From Verrucomicrobiales bacterium (GTDB lineage Bacteria; Verrucomicrobiota; Verrucomicrobiia; Verrucomicrobiales; DEV007), in the NCBI GenBank assembly GCA_029213265.1, contig JARGNG010000013.1, forward strand, positions 1-64,000: a stretch of 64,000 bases of DNA, read 5' to 3'. Numbering within the stretch: position 1 is the first letter of the stretch; each line of letters opens with the position of its first letter. Below, one piece after another: positions 46,882 through 55,945 of the stretch. The notes under the pieces are model-generated. The model had not been told where the DNA came from. It searched no databases and saw only the letters and a program-made list of their open reading frames with translations. The translations under genes and the position numbers were made by a program.

Positions 46882-49314
46882 CTATTTGGTGTGGAAAAGC
46901 TCACTCGAAACAATTTTCGAAATCAAGTAGCGAAGACGGAAATCGTTCTTCGAAAAGTCCGAGGAAATTTCATCAACATCTGCCTGATCAGTCAATTCCA
47001 GTGATCTCCCGAGCGCATAACTGGAAAGACGGGAAACCAGAGCCCGGCCAAACTGATCCTTTCGCTTCTTCAACAAATAGGATTTCAGGCCTACCATTCC
47101 TTCCACCATCTCGCCATCGGGGAGCTCGGCGTCCGCTTCAATGGGCAGCTCGTACCAGACCTCGCGTTTCTTCGATTGCGGATCCTTGCGGCGTATCTTC
47201 TCCCTCCACTGCCCGATCGCGTCGTAGTTTTCCATCGCAATACCCCAGGGATCAATTCCCCGATGACAATCGGCACAGGACGGGTCTTCGCGATGATGCT
47301 CCAGTTGCTCCCGAACGGGCAATTTTGCCATGTCGGGGCTTTCTCCGTCCAACTCCGGCACATTCGGCGGCGGGGGTGCAGGCGGATCGTCGAGCAATTG
47401 ATTCCGAAGCCAGACGGCCCGGAGAATCGGATGAGAATCCTCGCCGGTTGAATTCCCGAGAAGAATCGATGCCTGAGTCAGAAGCCCTCCGCGACGAATC
47501 CCTTCGGCAAGTTTGACTCTTTCAAAAGTCGTCCCGCCCGGACCACCCTCCACTCCGTAGTGCCTCGCCATGGGCTCGTTCAGCATGACAAAATCGGAGT
47601 CGATAAAGTTTAGCGCACTGAGATCTTTTCGCAGCACTTCGGAAAAGAATGCCCGCGTCTCGGCCTGCATATGGGGCTTCAGGGAAGTGTCGAAATCCTC
47701 GTAGTATTCCGGATTCACAGCGATCCGATCGACGCTACTGAGATCGAGCCATTGACTGGCAAACTGCTCTACAAACCGATCTGACCGCGGGTCGTCCAGC
47801 AATCGTCCTGTTTCCTGCCGCAACACTTCCTGCTTTCTCAGATCTCCGCTTTCCGCGAGGCGGATGAGCCGCTCGTCCGGCATTGTATTCCAGAGAAAAT
47901 AGGACAGGCGGGACGCCAGCTCAAACTCATTGAGCGACCGTTTTTCCTCCTCACCCGGCTCGATCAGATAGAGGAAGTCCGGCGAAATCAGGGTCATCGC
48001 AAGCACCTCCCGCATCGCAAGCTCAAATCGCTTCACCGTCGGACGAACTTTTCGATAGAACCGCATCAGGAATTCCACCTCCACCGCTTCGACGGGGCGA
48101 CGGAAAGCACGCTTCGCAAATCGAGCCACCACCTCCCTCGCGTAGGCTTCTTCATTTTCCTCGCGGAGACTCGACTCGAATAGAATCCTGCGATGAGGTT
48201 CCGGCGGCCAACTCGAAAAGACAGGAGCGGTAAATGAAAAGGACTCAATCACGACCTTGGGGAAGTTCGGATCCTCTACGTAAACCTGCTTCGTTTTCTT
48301 TTTTCCTTTCGCGTTGGTGTCCGTGACTTTTTGCAGCGATTGGAATTCTTCCCCGTCTTTGTAGACATTGCTGATCCAAGTCAGCATGCCCGGATACTTG
48401 CTTTGGGAACGACTTTGAATCGGGAAGCTTTCCATCCGCCCGCGAAAGACAAACTCCCTCGCTTCGTCACTCGTCACATCAACGATCGCCACATCTTCGG
48501 CGGGAGCCTGCGTGTCGGCCCGATAGCCAAATCGAACCTTCATCCGGGGAAATCCTTTTCCTTCAACGAGCTCGGCCCGGGCCCGGATTCTCATTTCAAA
48601 TTCCCCTTCGTCCGGAAACCCGGGGATTCTCGCTACAAAGCTCCCCACTCGGCCGAGGCGGTTGGTATAATTCCCCTTTCCCTTATCAGCCACCGTCTCT
48701 TCCGAAGAGTGCAGGGAAACCTCCGGCCGCCCGGAAGTCACAATCGCACTCTGAAGCCCTTTCCTGGCCGCTTCGAGATAGTATTCCAACTGCATTGGAG
48801 ACATCGATAAAACGGCACCATTGTTCTTGAATCCTTCGGGCGAGACACTGTCAGGAGGAAGGTTGGAAATATAATCAAGATCCAAACCTAACAAATCAAC
48901 CATCGTATCCTGATACTCAGACCGGTTCAGGCGCCGGACTACGGCACGCCCGCCAGTGCTCTCCATTTCGGAAATGGCGAGGTCGATCTGCCCCTGAATC
49001 CACCCCGTCAAAAGCGCCCGGCCCTCCTGGGAAAGTGGCGGCTCGTCTTCTGGCGGCATTTCTCCCAAATGCAGCGCATTCAACGCATCGTGCCAGGTTT
49101 CCGCGGCAGCGCGTTCCTGAATCAGATCCGTCGGAAGGGTATCAAAACGAATGTCTGACTTCTGCTTTTCGGGACCATGACAGGAATAGCAATGCTCCTT
49201 TAAAACCGCCCGCACCGCAGCATCCATTTCCGCAGCTGCCGGCGGGGAAAAGAGAAGACAAAGAAAAACAACGATCACAAAGACTCTCAAGCTATCAAGA
49301 AACACTCTTTCCAT
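46882..49314 (-). CDS. DUF1592/DUF1588-type c-haem secreted protein
   Basis: 810 residues with a signal peptide (MERVFLDSLRVFVIVVFLCLL) and one CXXCH haem motif near the N-terminus (CYSCHGPEK, C42-H46). The multi-domain order typical of this family is visible: DUF1587 (RLNRSEYQDTMVDLLGLD), DUF1595/DUF1592 (SLNEFELASRLSYFLWNTMPD), DUF1588 (IRRGGLLTQASILLGNSTGEDS, VWLRNQLLDDPPAPPPPNVP) and DUF1585 (YLISKIVSSELF). Together with DUF1552 it probably forms an envelope redox or substrate-processing pair characteristic of this phylum group. Confidence 0.93.
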   Translation of the reverse strand: MERVFLDSLRVFVIVVFLCLLFSPPAAAEMDAAVRAVLKEHCYSCHGPEKQKSDIRFDTLPTDLIQERAAAETWHDALNALHLGEMPPEDEPPLSQEGRALLTGWIQGQIDLAISEMESTGGRAVVRRLNRSEYQDTMVDLLGLDLDYISNLPPDSVSPEGFKNNGAVLSMSPMQLEYYLEAARKGLQSAIVTSGRPEVSLHSSEETVADKGKGNYTNRLGRVGSFVARIPGFPDEGEFEMRIRARAELVEGKGFPRMKVRFGYRADTQAPAEDVAIVDVTSDEAREFVFRGRMESFPIQSRSQSKYPGMLTWISNVYKDGEEFQSLQKVTDTNAKGKKKTKQVYVEDPNFPKVVIESFSFTAPVFSSWPPEPHRRILFESSLREENEEAYAREVVARFAKRAFRRPVEAVEVEFLMRFYRKVRPTVKRFELAMREVLAMTLISPDFLYLIEPGEEEKRSLNEFELASRLSYFLWNTMPDERLIRLAESGDLRKQEVLRQETGRLLDDPRSDRFVEQFASQWLDLSSVDRIAVNPEYYEDFDTSLKPHMQAETRAFFSEVLRKDLSALNFIDSDFVMLNEPMARHYGVEGGPGGTTFERVKLAEGIRRGGLLTQASILLGNSTGEDSHPILRAVWLRNQLLDDPPAPPPPNVPELDGESPDMAKLPVREQLEHHREDPSCADCHRGIDPWGIAMENYDAIGQWREKIRRKDPQSKKREVWYELPIEADAELPDGEMVEGMVGLKSYLLKKRKDQFGRALVSRLSSYALGRSLELTDQADVDEISSDFSKNDFRLRYLISKIVSSELFHTK

Positions 49315-49357
49315 GAAACGGACAGTTCCGCATCAACGTATGCCGAATAGTCTCAAC

Positions 49358-50740
49358 TCAGCCGAACATCGCCCTGCAAATGATCACGGCGGCAATGACG
49401 CCAGCCAGATCCGCACAAAGCCCTGCGGCGAGAGCGTGGCGAGTCTTCCGGACCGCAACCGAGCCAAAGTAAACGGCAAGCACATAGAACGTGGTCTCGG
49501 TCGATCCGAACATGGTCGCAGCGGTGTATTTGATCGTCTCGGAGATTCCTTCATTTGTCAGGATTTCAACGAGCACGCCCTGGCTTCCGCTCCCGCTGAG
49601 AGGTCGCATCAATGCCATCGGCACCAGTTCGGCCGGAAATTGGATCAGATCCAGAACCGGACGAAGGAGGTTCTGAAAAAGAAACAGAGCCCCGGAATTC
49701 CGGAGGATTGCGAGAGCGGCCAGCATTGCGACAATGAAGGGCATGATTCGCACGGCAACGTTCCATCCTTCCTTCGCCCCCTCAACAAATTCCTCGTAGA
49801 CAGGAATGCGTTTGAGCGCCGCGAAGACAATGAAAAAGACGAGGACAAAGGGAATTGCGGCAACGGAAATCGCCGAAAGAGCCCGCTGTCCCATCGTCCT
49901 GGTCTTATCGAGATCCTCTTCTTCCAGCGAAGCGCCTTCTGCGTCGAGCTGGATCGCGACTTCCCGAAGCCCCAGGGATTCCTGAATCGCAATTCGCTTT
50001 TCAGGAAACATCTCGAGGAAAAGAATGCCCGCAAAGACGACAAAGACAGTCACCAGGATAACTTTTCCCCGTCCGGAAATTTTTCGACTTTGAGTATCTC
50101 CCTCCTTTTCCGCTTCCTCCGCCGTTCCGGAGACTGCCGAAACCCGGTTGAAGATCGGCATTCTTTCGAAAGTCTTGACCGCCAGTATTGCGACAACGGT
50201 GGAGCAAAGCGTTGCTCCGATCGTGGTACCCACAATCGCATAGGGTTCGGCAATTCCCTGGGCCGCGAGGAGACCGATCGCAGTGGCCGGAATCAGCGTC
50301 ACGGAGCTCGTGTTGATCGCGAGAAAGGCACACATCGCGTTGGTTGCAGTGCCTTTGTTAGGGTTGAGCTCATCGAGATGCTGCATCGCTTTGAGTCCCA
50401 GCGGGGTCGCCGCATTTCCCAATCCCAGCATATTGGCCGCCATATTCATGACCATGGCGCTCATGGCCGGATGATCGTCCGGCACCTGGGGAAACAGCCG
50501 GGACATGACCGGTCGCACAAAGCGGGAAAGCGCCTGGATCGCACCGGACAGTTCGGCCAGCCGCATGATTCCGAGCCAGAGCATCATGATGGCACTCAGC
50601 GGAATCACGATGTTCACCACCCCCACTTTGATCATCGAGAACATTCCTTCAACGATCCCGTTTGCCCCGGTCAATTGATCGAGAAGCGCCGCAACGATGA
50701 CGCCCACGACGATCATGCCCATCCATATCCAGTTCAGCAT
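49358..50740 (-). CDS. Fused SpmA-SpmB nucleoside-recognition-domain membrane protein
   Basis: 460 residues from ATG 50740 (MLNWIWMGMIVVGVIVAAL); an ATG at 50776 is possible. The N-terminal half matches SpmA (AANMLGLGNAATPLGLKAMQ, FLAINTSSVTLIPATAIGL) and the C-terminal half SpmB (GLLRPVLDLI-like FQNLLRPVLDLIQFP, MRPLSGSGSQGVLVEIL, GSTETTFYVLAVYFG). In spore formers these are separate proteins; here they are fused in a non-spore-forming lineage, with a charged linker at about residues 215-285. Likely a membrane transport or permeability role; substrate unknown. It diverges from a sulfatase across a gap with a palindrome. Confidence 0.9.
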   Translation of the reverse strand: MLNWIWMGMIVVGVIVAALLDQLTGANGIVEGMFSMIKVGVVNIVIPLSAIMMLWLGIMRLAELSGAIQALSRFVRPVMSRLFPQVPDDHPAMSAMVMNMAANMLGLGNAATPLGLKAMQHLDELNPNKGTATNAMCAFLAINTSSVTLIPATAIGLLAAQGIAEPYAIVGTTIGATLCSTVVAILAVKTFERMPIFNRVSAVSGTAEEAEKEGDTQSRKISGRGKVILVTVFVVFAGILFLEMFPEKRIAIQESLGLREVAIQLDAEGASLEEEDLDKTRTMGQRALSAISVAAIPFVLVFFIVFAALKRIPVYEEFVEGAKEGWNVAVRIMPFIVAMLAALAILRNSGALFLFQNLLRPVLDLIQFPAELVPMALMRPLSGSGSQGVLVEILTNEGISETIKYTAATMFGSTETTFYVLAVYFGSVAVRKTRHALAAGLCADLAGVIAAVIICRAMFG

Positions 50741-50807
50741 GGGCCTATCTAACGACAGGTCGGCAGGAAGAGGCAACCTGTTTGTTCATTTCAACAAAGA
50801 CGCAACC

Positions 50808-50830
50808 GGGTTGAATGACCGACTCAACCC
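50808..50830. repeat. Dispersed palindrome GGGTTGA-N9-TCAACCC, copy 3
   Basis: Perfect seven-base arms around nine bases, followed by another GGTTGAG, between the divergent SpmA-SpmB and sulfatase genes. The minus-strand reading, GGGTTGAGTC then TCATTCAACCC, matches copy 1 best. A second short inverted repeat TTTGTT-N6-AACAAA lies at 50781-50798. Confidence 0.6.
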
Positions 50831-50913
50831 GGTTGAGTCTCCCATCAAGTGAGAACTGAGGCCCATTCGAAACAAGCTTCCCATCCTTCGGTCCCGTGTC
50901 ATATTCGGTCCCG

Positions 50914-52350
50914 ATGAAACGCTCCCGTATTCAACTTTTTCTTGTCGCGACGATCGGCTTTCTTGCATCGTTTGCGCAGGCCGACGAACGCCCCAACTTC
51001 GTTTTCTTCATCACCGATGATATTGGATGGAATGATCTCGGTTGCTACGGAAATACATTTGTCAAAACGCCTCACCTCGATGCGATGGCGGAGCAGGGAC
51101 TGCGATTCACGAATGCCTATCTTACGATCAGCAGTTGCAGCCCTTCCCGATGCAGTATCATTTCCAGTCGCTACCCACACAACACGGGTGCTCCCGAGCT
51201 CCATACTTCACTTCCTGACGATCAATTCCGGTTTCCGAAGGCACTTCGCGATGCCGGCTACTACACGGTTCTTTCCGGGAAGAATCACATCGCCAAACTG
51301 GCGGAAACTTTTGAAACGATTTCCAGAGGCAAAGGCCCCGGCAAGTCCGATGACTGGGTTCAACTCCTGAAAGATCGCCCCAAAGACAAACCGTTCTTCG
51401 CCTGGTTCGGTTCGGCGGATGCCCATCGGGACTGGCAAATCGATGACAAAAACCACGTTTACGATCCAGAGAGGATTGAAGTCCCGCCCTTCCTTTTTGA
51501 TGGCCCGAAAACCCGCCAGGATCTTGCCGACTACTATCACGAAGTTTCCAGGACCGACACCACCATGGGCGAGCTCGTTGCCGAGCTGAAACGACAGGGC
51601 ATTGAAGACAATACCTACGTCATCTACATGACCGACAACGGACGTCCCTTTCCCCGCTGCAAAACCCGGCTTTACGACAGCGGAATCAAATCGCCTTTCC
51701 TGATGGCCTGCCCGGGAAGGTTGAAACCGGCCGTGGTCGAATCACTCATCAGCAGCATTGATGTGGGCCCCACCATCCTGGAACTGGCCGGAGTGTCCCT
51801 CGACGAGAGAGCTCAGGGTGTCAGTTTTGTCCCGATCCTCAAAGATCCCAAAGCGACCGTGCGTGAGGTCGCCTTCGCCGAACAGAACTGGCATGTGTTC
51901 CAGGCTCACCAGCGCATGGTACGAACGGGAGACTTCCTCTACATTCGCAATGCCTTTCCCGACAAGCTCGCCGTCAGTATGGAAAGCGACCCGACCTTTC
52001 CCTCCGGAGAGGAACTCTGGAAAAAGCGGGCGACCGGAGAGCTGAACGATGATCAAAAGGACATTTTTCAGAAACCCCGCCCGAAGGAGGAATTGTATCA
52101 GGTCAGCGATGACCCCTATCAGTTCACGAATCTAGCCGGGAAGGAAGAATTTGCAGAAATGATGGAAGACCTTCGCGGGATCCTCCATGACTGGACGCAG
52201 GCCACCGGAGATACCGTCCCGGAGAATCCAACGCCGGACCGCCAACGCCTCGACGGGAAGAAGTTCCCCGGCCACAAGCATCAGGAAATGCCGGGAGCCG
52301 CCGCGGGTGCCACGAAAATCAATGCTACGGGGCCCGTCAAACTACCCTGA
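50914..52350 (+). CDS. Secreted sulfatase (sulfamidase-like)
   Basis: 478 residues from ATG 50914 (MKRSRIQLFLVATIGFLASF), which opens a signal peptide; ATG 50896 is a possible start. The formylglycine motif is CSPSRCSIISSRY (C75), with NFVFFITDDIGWNDLGCYG, LSGKNHIAKL and VIYMTDNGRPFPRCKTRLYDSG. This pattern is closest to the heparan N-sulfatase-like branch. It ends 69 bp before fabD. Third sulfatase of the window. Confidence 0.92.
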   Translation: MKRSRIQLFLVATIGFLASFAQADERPNFVFFITDDIGWNDLGCYGNTFVKTPHLDAMAEQGLRFTNAYLTISSCSPSRCSIISSRYPHNTGAPELHTSLPDDQFRFPKALRDAGYYTVLSGKNHIAKLAETFETISRGKGPGKSDDWVQLLKDRPKDKPFFAWFGSADAHRDWQIDDKNHVYDPERIEVPPFLFDGPKTRQDLADYYHEVSRTDTTMGELVAELKRQGIEDNTYVIYMTDNGRPFPRCKTRLYDSGIKSPFLMACPGRLKPAVVESLISSIDVGPTILELAGVSLDERAQGVSFVPILKDPKATVREVAFAEQNWHVFQAHQRMVRTGDFLYIRNAFPDKLAVSMESDPTFPSGEELWKKRATGELNDDQKDIFQKPRPKEELYQVSDDPYQFTNLAGKEEFAEMMEDLRGILHDWTQATGDTVPENPTPDRQRLDGKKFPGHKHQEMPGAAAGATKINATGPVKLP

Positions 52351-52419
52351 CCCACGATCCGAAAAACCATCGAAAATCGTTGCACAGCAAGGGATACGGG
52401 ACCAAGTAGGGCCGGAATT

Positions 52420-53352
52420 ATGGGAAAACGCGCAGTACTACTTTTCGCAGGTCAGGGAGCTCAATCCGTCGGTATGGGCAAGGATCTGTCCGATCAATTC
52501 GATGTCGCCCGCGAGCTCTTTGCTCAGGCGGATGATCAGCTCGGTTATGCCTTGAGCGACACCATGTTCAACGGGCCCGCGTCGGAGCTGACCCGCACCT
52601 CGATCTGCCAACCCGCGCTCTACACTCACGGTCTGGCCTGTCTTGCGCTGCTGAAGTCTCAGGTTCCGGATCTGGAAATCGCCGGGGTTGCCGGGCTTTC
52701 CCTGGGGGAGTTCACGGCCCATGCCGCCGCAGGAACTTTTGATTTTGCAACCGGCCTGGACCTTGTCGCCAAGCGTGGGTCTTTCATGGAGGAGGCTACC
52801 AGCGCGACCGAAGGCTCGATGGCAGCTCTGATCGGTGGAGAGGAAAGTGATATTCGCCGTCTTGCCGAAGAGTGCGATATCGATGTCGCAAATTTCAATG
52901 CGCCCGGTCAAATCGTCGTCTCAGGGGCAAAGGAGGGAATCGCGAAGGCGGTTGCCTCTGCGGAAGAATACGGAATCCGGATCGCCCAGGAGTTGGAAGT
53001 CGCCGGAGCCTATCACTCCCGTCTGATGATGCCCGCGCAGGAAAAGCTGGCTGCCGTTCTCGCCGAGCTGGAACTGAACACGCCGTCCCTGCCGGTAACC
53101 TGCAACGTGGAAGGCCGCGAAGTCAGCGAAGCAGCAGACATTCGCAAAACACTCGAAGCGCAGGTAAGCGGCTCCGTCCGCTGGAGCGATTGCGTGCAGC
53201 ACTTTATCGATCAGGGCGAAGAGCTTTTCATCGAGCTCGGCCCCGGCCGTGTTCTCGCCGGGCTGATGCGCCGGATTGATCGCAAAAAGACCGCTCTCAG
53301 CTTTTCTGACATGGAAGGGCTGGAGAAGACGATCAAAGCGCTGCAGGCGTAA
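52420..53352 (+). CDS. fabD: Malonyl-CoA--acyl-carrier-protein transacylase
   Basis: 310 residues. The catalytic serine S94 lies in GLSLGEFTAH (GxSxG), with the N-terminal LFAGQGAQSVGMG and the catalytic His in GAYHSRLMMPAQ, plus ELGPGRVLAGLMRRI near the end. It transfers malonyl from CoA to acyl carrier protein for fatty acid synthesis. The other fab genes are not nearby. It converges with sanA (7 bp between stops). Confidence 0.96.
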   Translation: MGKRAVLLFAGQGAQSVGMGKDLSDQFDVARELFAQADDQLGYALSDTMFNGPASELTRTSICQPALYTHGLACLALLKSQVPDLEIAGVAGLSLGEFTAHAAAGTFDFATGLDLVAKRGSFMEEATSATEGSMAALIGGEESDIRRLAEECDIDVANFNAPGQIVVSGAKEGIAKAVASAEEYGIRIAQELEVAGAYHSRLMMPAQEKLAAVLAELELNTPSLPVTCNVEGREVSEAADIRKTLEAQVSGSVRWSDCVQHFIDQGEELFIELGPGRVLAGLMRRIDRKKTALSFSDMEGLEKTIKALQA

Positions 53353-53359
53353 GCCAACC

Positions 53360-54007
53360 TCACATTCCGGCAATTCCGGCAATCCCTTCGGTCGGATTCC
53401 AGATATAGAGGTCCAGAATTGCTTTCACTCTTGCGAAATACTCCCTCATTCGGACGCGGCTTGAGGAGGTATAGGCGACCGATTCACTCCTCAGTGCCAC
53501 GGCACGGATTCCGAGGCGATCCTCAATGAAAAGGGCACGCCCTACGTGAAAATCGTCAGAAATAATCACAAACCGATCAAATCCGAAGATCGATTTGGCC
53601 CGCTCTACCGAATCCAGAGTCCTCGCTCCTTTGTCATCCGACAAAATACTTTCTTCAGGAACGCCGAGTTTCTTCAACGCATCGATCATGTCCTCGGTCT
53701 CATCGTAGTATCGACTGTCACGATATCCACTGACGAGTAGCTGTTTTACTTTGCCCTCTTGAAACAGCTTCGCAGCCGCCGAAAGCCGATTTTGAAAATG
53801 CTGATTGGGAGTGTCGGGAGCCACCTTTTTCGAGGTCCCCAAAACCAACCCGATCGGGTGTGCCTCGATTTGTTCCGTAGAAGCGTAAACTCGTCCGTGA
53901 GTGGACAGGACAATCCACAAATTGCACACCACCACCAATGTCAGTCCCAGAAGAATTGGGAACAGGACAAACCAGAAAAACTTGGAGAGCTGCCGTTTGC
54001 ACGCCAT
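53360..54007 (-). CDS. sanA: SanA-like (ElyC/YdcF family) membrane protein
   Basis: 215 residues from ATG 54007 (MACKRQLSKFFWFVLFPILL), chosen because the membrane segment then sits at the N-terminus as in SanA; the frame is open to 54058. Family matches: IGLVLGTSKKVAPDTPNQHFQNRL, LLVSGYRDSRYYDETEDMIDAL, ARTLDSVERAKSIFGFDRFVIISDDFHVGRALFI and YFARVKAILDLYIW. SanA-type proteins affect envelope integrity and vancomycin tolerance at high temperature in enterics. Confidence 0.88.
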   Translation of the reverse strand: MACKRQLSKFFWFVLFPILLGLTLVVVCNLWIVLSTHGRVYASTEQIEAHPIGLVLGTSKKVAPDTPNQHFQNRLSAAAKLFQEGKVKQLLVSGYRDSRYYDETEDMIDALKKLGVPEESILSDDKGARTLDSVERAKSIFGFDRFVIISDDFHVGRALFIEDRLGIRAVALRSESVAYTSSSRVRMREYFARVKAILDLYIWNPTEGIAGIAGM

Positions 54008-54096
54008 GGTTGGGGAGTACGAATCACGCCCGAAAGGGGACGCTATCGACATCGTCAATCTATCCTGAAATTTGCGATCAATAAACCTTTCTTATT

Positions 54097-55836
54097 ATGC
54101 GGACAATCCTCCGAGTCCTATCCTATCTGAAACGCTATCCCGGCCTCGCCGGTGCGCAGCTGGCCTGCGCCGTCCTCATGACGTTGCTGGTCATCGTGTT
54201 TCCCACCGTTACTAAACTGATCACAGGGGAGGTCATTCCCCAGCGCCAGTTTGATCGTCTCGTTCCTTTGGCCCTGTTGGCCGTGGGAGCTTTCTTTCTT
54301 ACGAATTTGTTCAACGCTCTCCGCATCATTCTCAACAATACGTTCGAGCAAAAGGTAATCTTTGATATTCGCTCCGATTTGTATCACAAAATTCAGCGCC
54401 TCCCCATGCGCTGGTTCGACAACAAACGGACCGGTGATGTCATGACGCGGGTCACCGAAGATGTGACCGCGATGGAGCGAGTCCTTATCGATGGGATCGA
54501 ACAGGGTGTCGTTGCGGTGCTCCAGGTTCTGGTCGTCGGGACATTCCTTTTCCTGGAGGATGCCCGACTCGCCGCCATCGCCATGATTCCGATGCCCTTT
54601 CTTTTCTTCGGTGCCTGGGCCTACACCCGGACGGCTCCCGAAAGGCACCGTCGGGTTCGCAAAGAAACCAGTTCAATGAATTCGCTTCTCCACGACAATA
54701 TTGACGGGATCCAGCAGATCAAAGCCTTCACCCGCGAGGAAGCGGAGCATGCCGCTTTCAATGAATCAAGCAACCGGCTCCGTGAAGCCACGCTGCATTT
54801 GATGAAAGTCTGGGCTGCCTACAATCCGAGTATGGAGTTCCTCCGCAATGTCGGCTACGTGCTCGTGATCGGATTTGGAGGGTGGTGGGTCATGCAGTCA
54901 CCGACGGAAGCGGATCTGGAAAAACAAATCGGTGTGTTTGCCGCCTTTCTTGTCTCCCTCGGGCTATTCTATGAGCCGATCACGAGGCTGAATGGTCTCA
55001 ATCAGATCGTTCAGGCGGGGCGGGCCGCCGCAGAGCGCGTTTTTGAAATTGTCGATGCCGAAGAAGAGCCGGACGTAGATGAAGGCATCGACTTGAAGAC
55101 TCCGGTGGAGGGTCGCGTCGAGTTTTCAGATGTGAAATTCTCCTATGGAGACGACATCGCCACCCTGAAGGGCGTTTCCCTGCGGGCAGAGCCGGGACAA
55201 ATGGTTGCCCTGGTCGGCCACACCGGCGCCGGCAAATCAACCATCATCAATCTGTTGACCCGCTTCTATGAAGCAGACGAGGGAATCATCTCGATCGACG
55301 GTCAGAATGTTGCGGAAGCAAAGAAGAGCTCCCTTCGCGAGACGATGGGCTACGTCACGCAGGAGAGCTTTCTCTTCAATTGCAGCGTCCGGGAGAACCT
55401 TCTCGTTGCTCGCGAAGAGGCAACCGAGGAGGAGATGTGGGAAGTGCTGCGCGCCGCCAATGCCGAGAAGTTTGTTAAGGCACTTCCCGAAGGTCTCGAC
55501 ACCAATGTGGGAGAGCGGGGAGTGAAACTATCCGTGGGAGAGAAACAGCGTATTGCCATTGCGCGCGTCATTCTGAAAAATCCTCCCATCCTGCTTCTCG
55601 ACGAAGCCACTGCCAGTGTCGATACGGAAACGGAAAAGCTGATTCAGGAAGCTCTCGAAAAACTCATGACGAATCGTACGAGTTTTGTCATTGCTCATCG
55701 TCTTTCCACCGTTCGCAATGCAGATCGGATCTATGTCCTCGACGCCGGAAGAGTCGTCGAAGAGGGCGGCCACGAAAAGCTGATCGAGGAAGATGGAATT
55801 TACGCCATGCTCTGTCGCCAGAGTCTCATGACGTAA
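54097..55836 (+). CDS. ABC exporter, fused permease-ATPase (MsbA/lipid-exporter type)
   Basis: 579 residues. Six N-terminal membrane spans (residues ~15-300) with the coupling-helix segment FDIRSDLYHKIQRLPMRWFDNKRTGDVMTR, then an ATPase domain: Walker A GHTGAGKSTIINLL, signature KLSVGEKQRIAIARV (usual LSGGQ here LSVGE), Walker B ILLLDEATASVD and the H-loop in VIAHRLSTV. Half-transporters dimerise; substrate probably a lipid or a hydrophobic compound, not deducible. Confidence 0.92.
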   Translation: MRTILRVLSYLKRYPGLAGAQLACAVLMTLLVIVFPTVTKLITGEVIPQRQFDRLVPLALLAVGAFFLTNLFNALRIILNNTFEQKVIFDIRSDLYHKIQRLPMRWFDNKRTGDVMTRVTEDVTAMERVLIDGIEQGVVAVLQVLVVGTFLFLEDARLAAIAMIPMPFLFFGAWAYTRTAPERHRRVRKETSSMNSLLHDNIDGIQQIKAFTREEAEHAAFNESSNRLREATLHLMKVWAAYNPSMEFLRNVGYVLVIGFGGWWVMQSPTEADLEKQIGVFAAFLVSLGLFYEPITRLNGLNQIVQAGRAAAERVFEIVDAEEEPDVDEGIDLKTPVEGRVEFSDVKFSYGDDIATLKGVSLRAEPGQMVALVGHTGAGKSTIINLLTRFYEADEGIISIDGQNVAEAKKSSLRETMGYVTQESFLFNCSVRENLLVAREEATEEEMWEVLRAANAEKFVKALPEGLDTNVGERGVKLSVGEKQRIAIARVILKNPPILLLDEATASVDTETEKLIQEALEKLMTNRTSFVIAHRLSTVRNADRIYVLDAGRVVEEGGHEKLIEEDGIYAMLCRQSLMT

Positions 55837-55945
55837 CACAGCAGGTATTGACTTCCCGTGGGAAGCGAAAGCAGGGAAGGAGTGACTGGACTTGGAATCG
55901 GTACGATCCGGTTTATTCTCGGAGGGGAGCAGGACTTCTGTCGCT

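Noticed and set aside
49313-50752. 479-codon plus-strand frame opposite the SpmA-SpmB gene
   Set aside because: Highly charged composition typical of an antisense shadow; the minus strand carries clear membrane-protein motifs.
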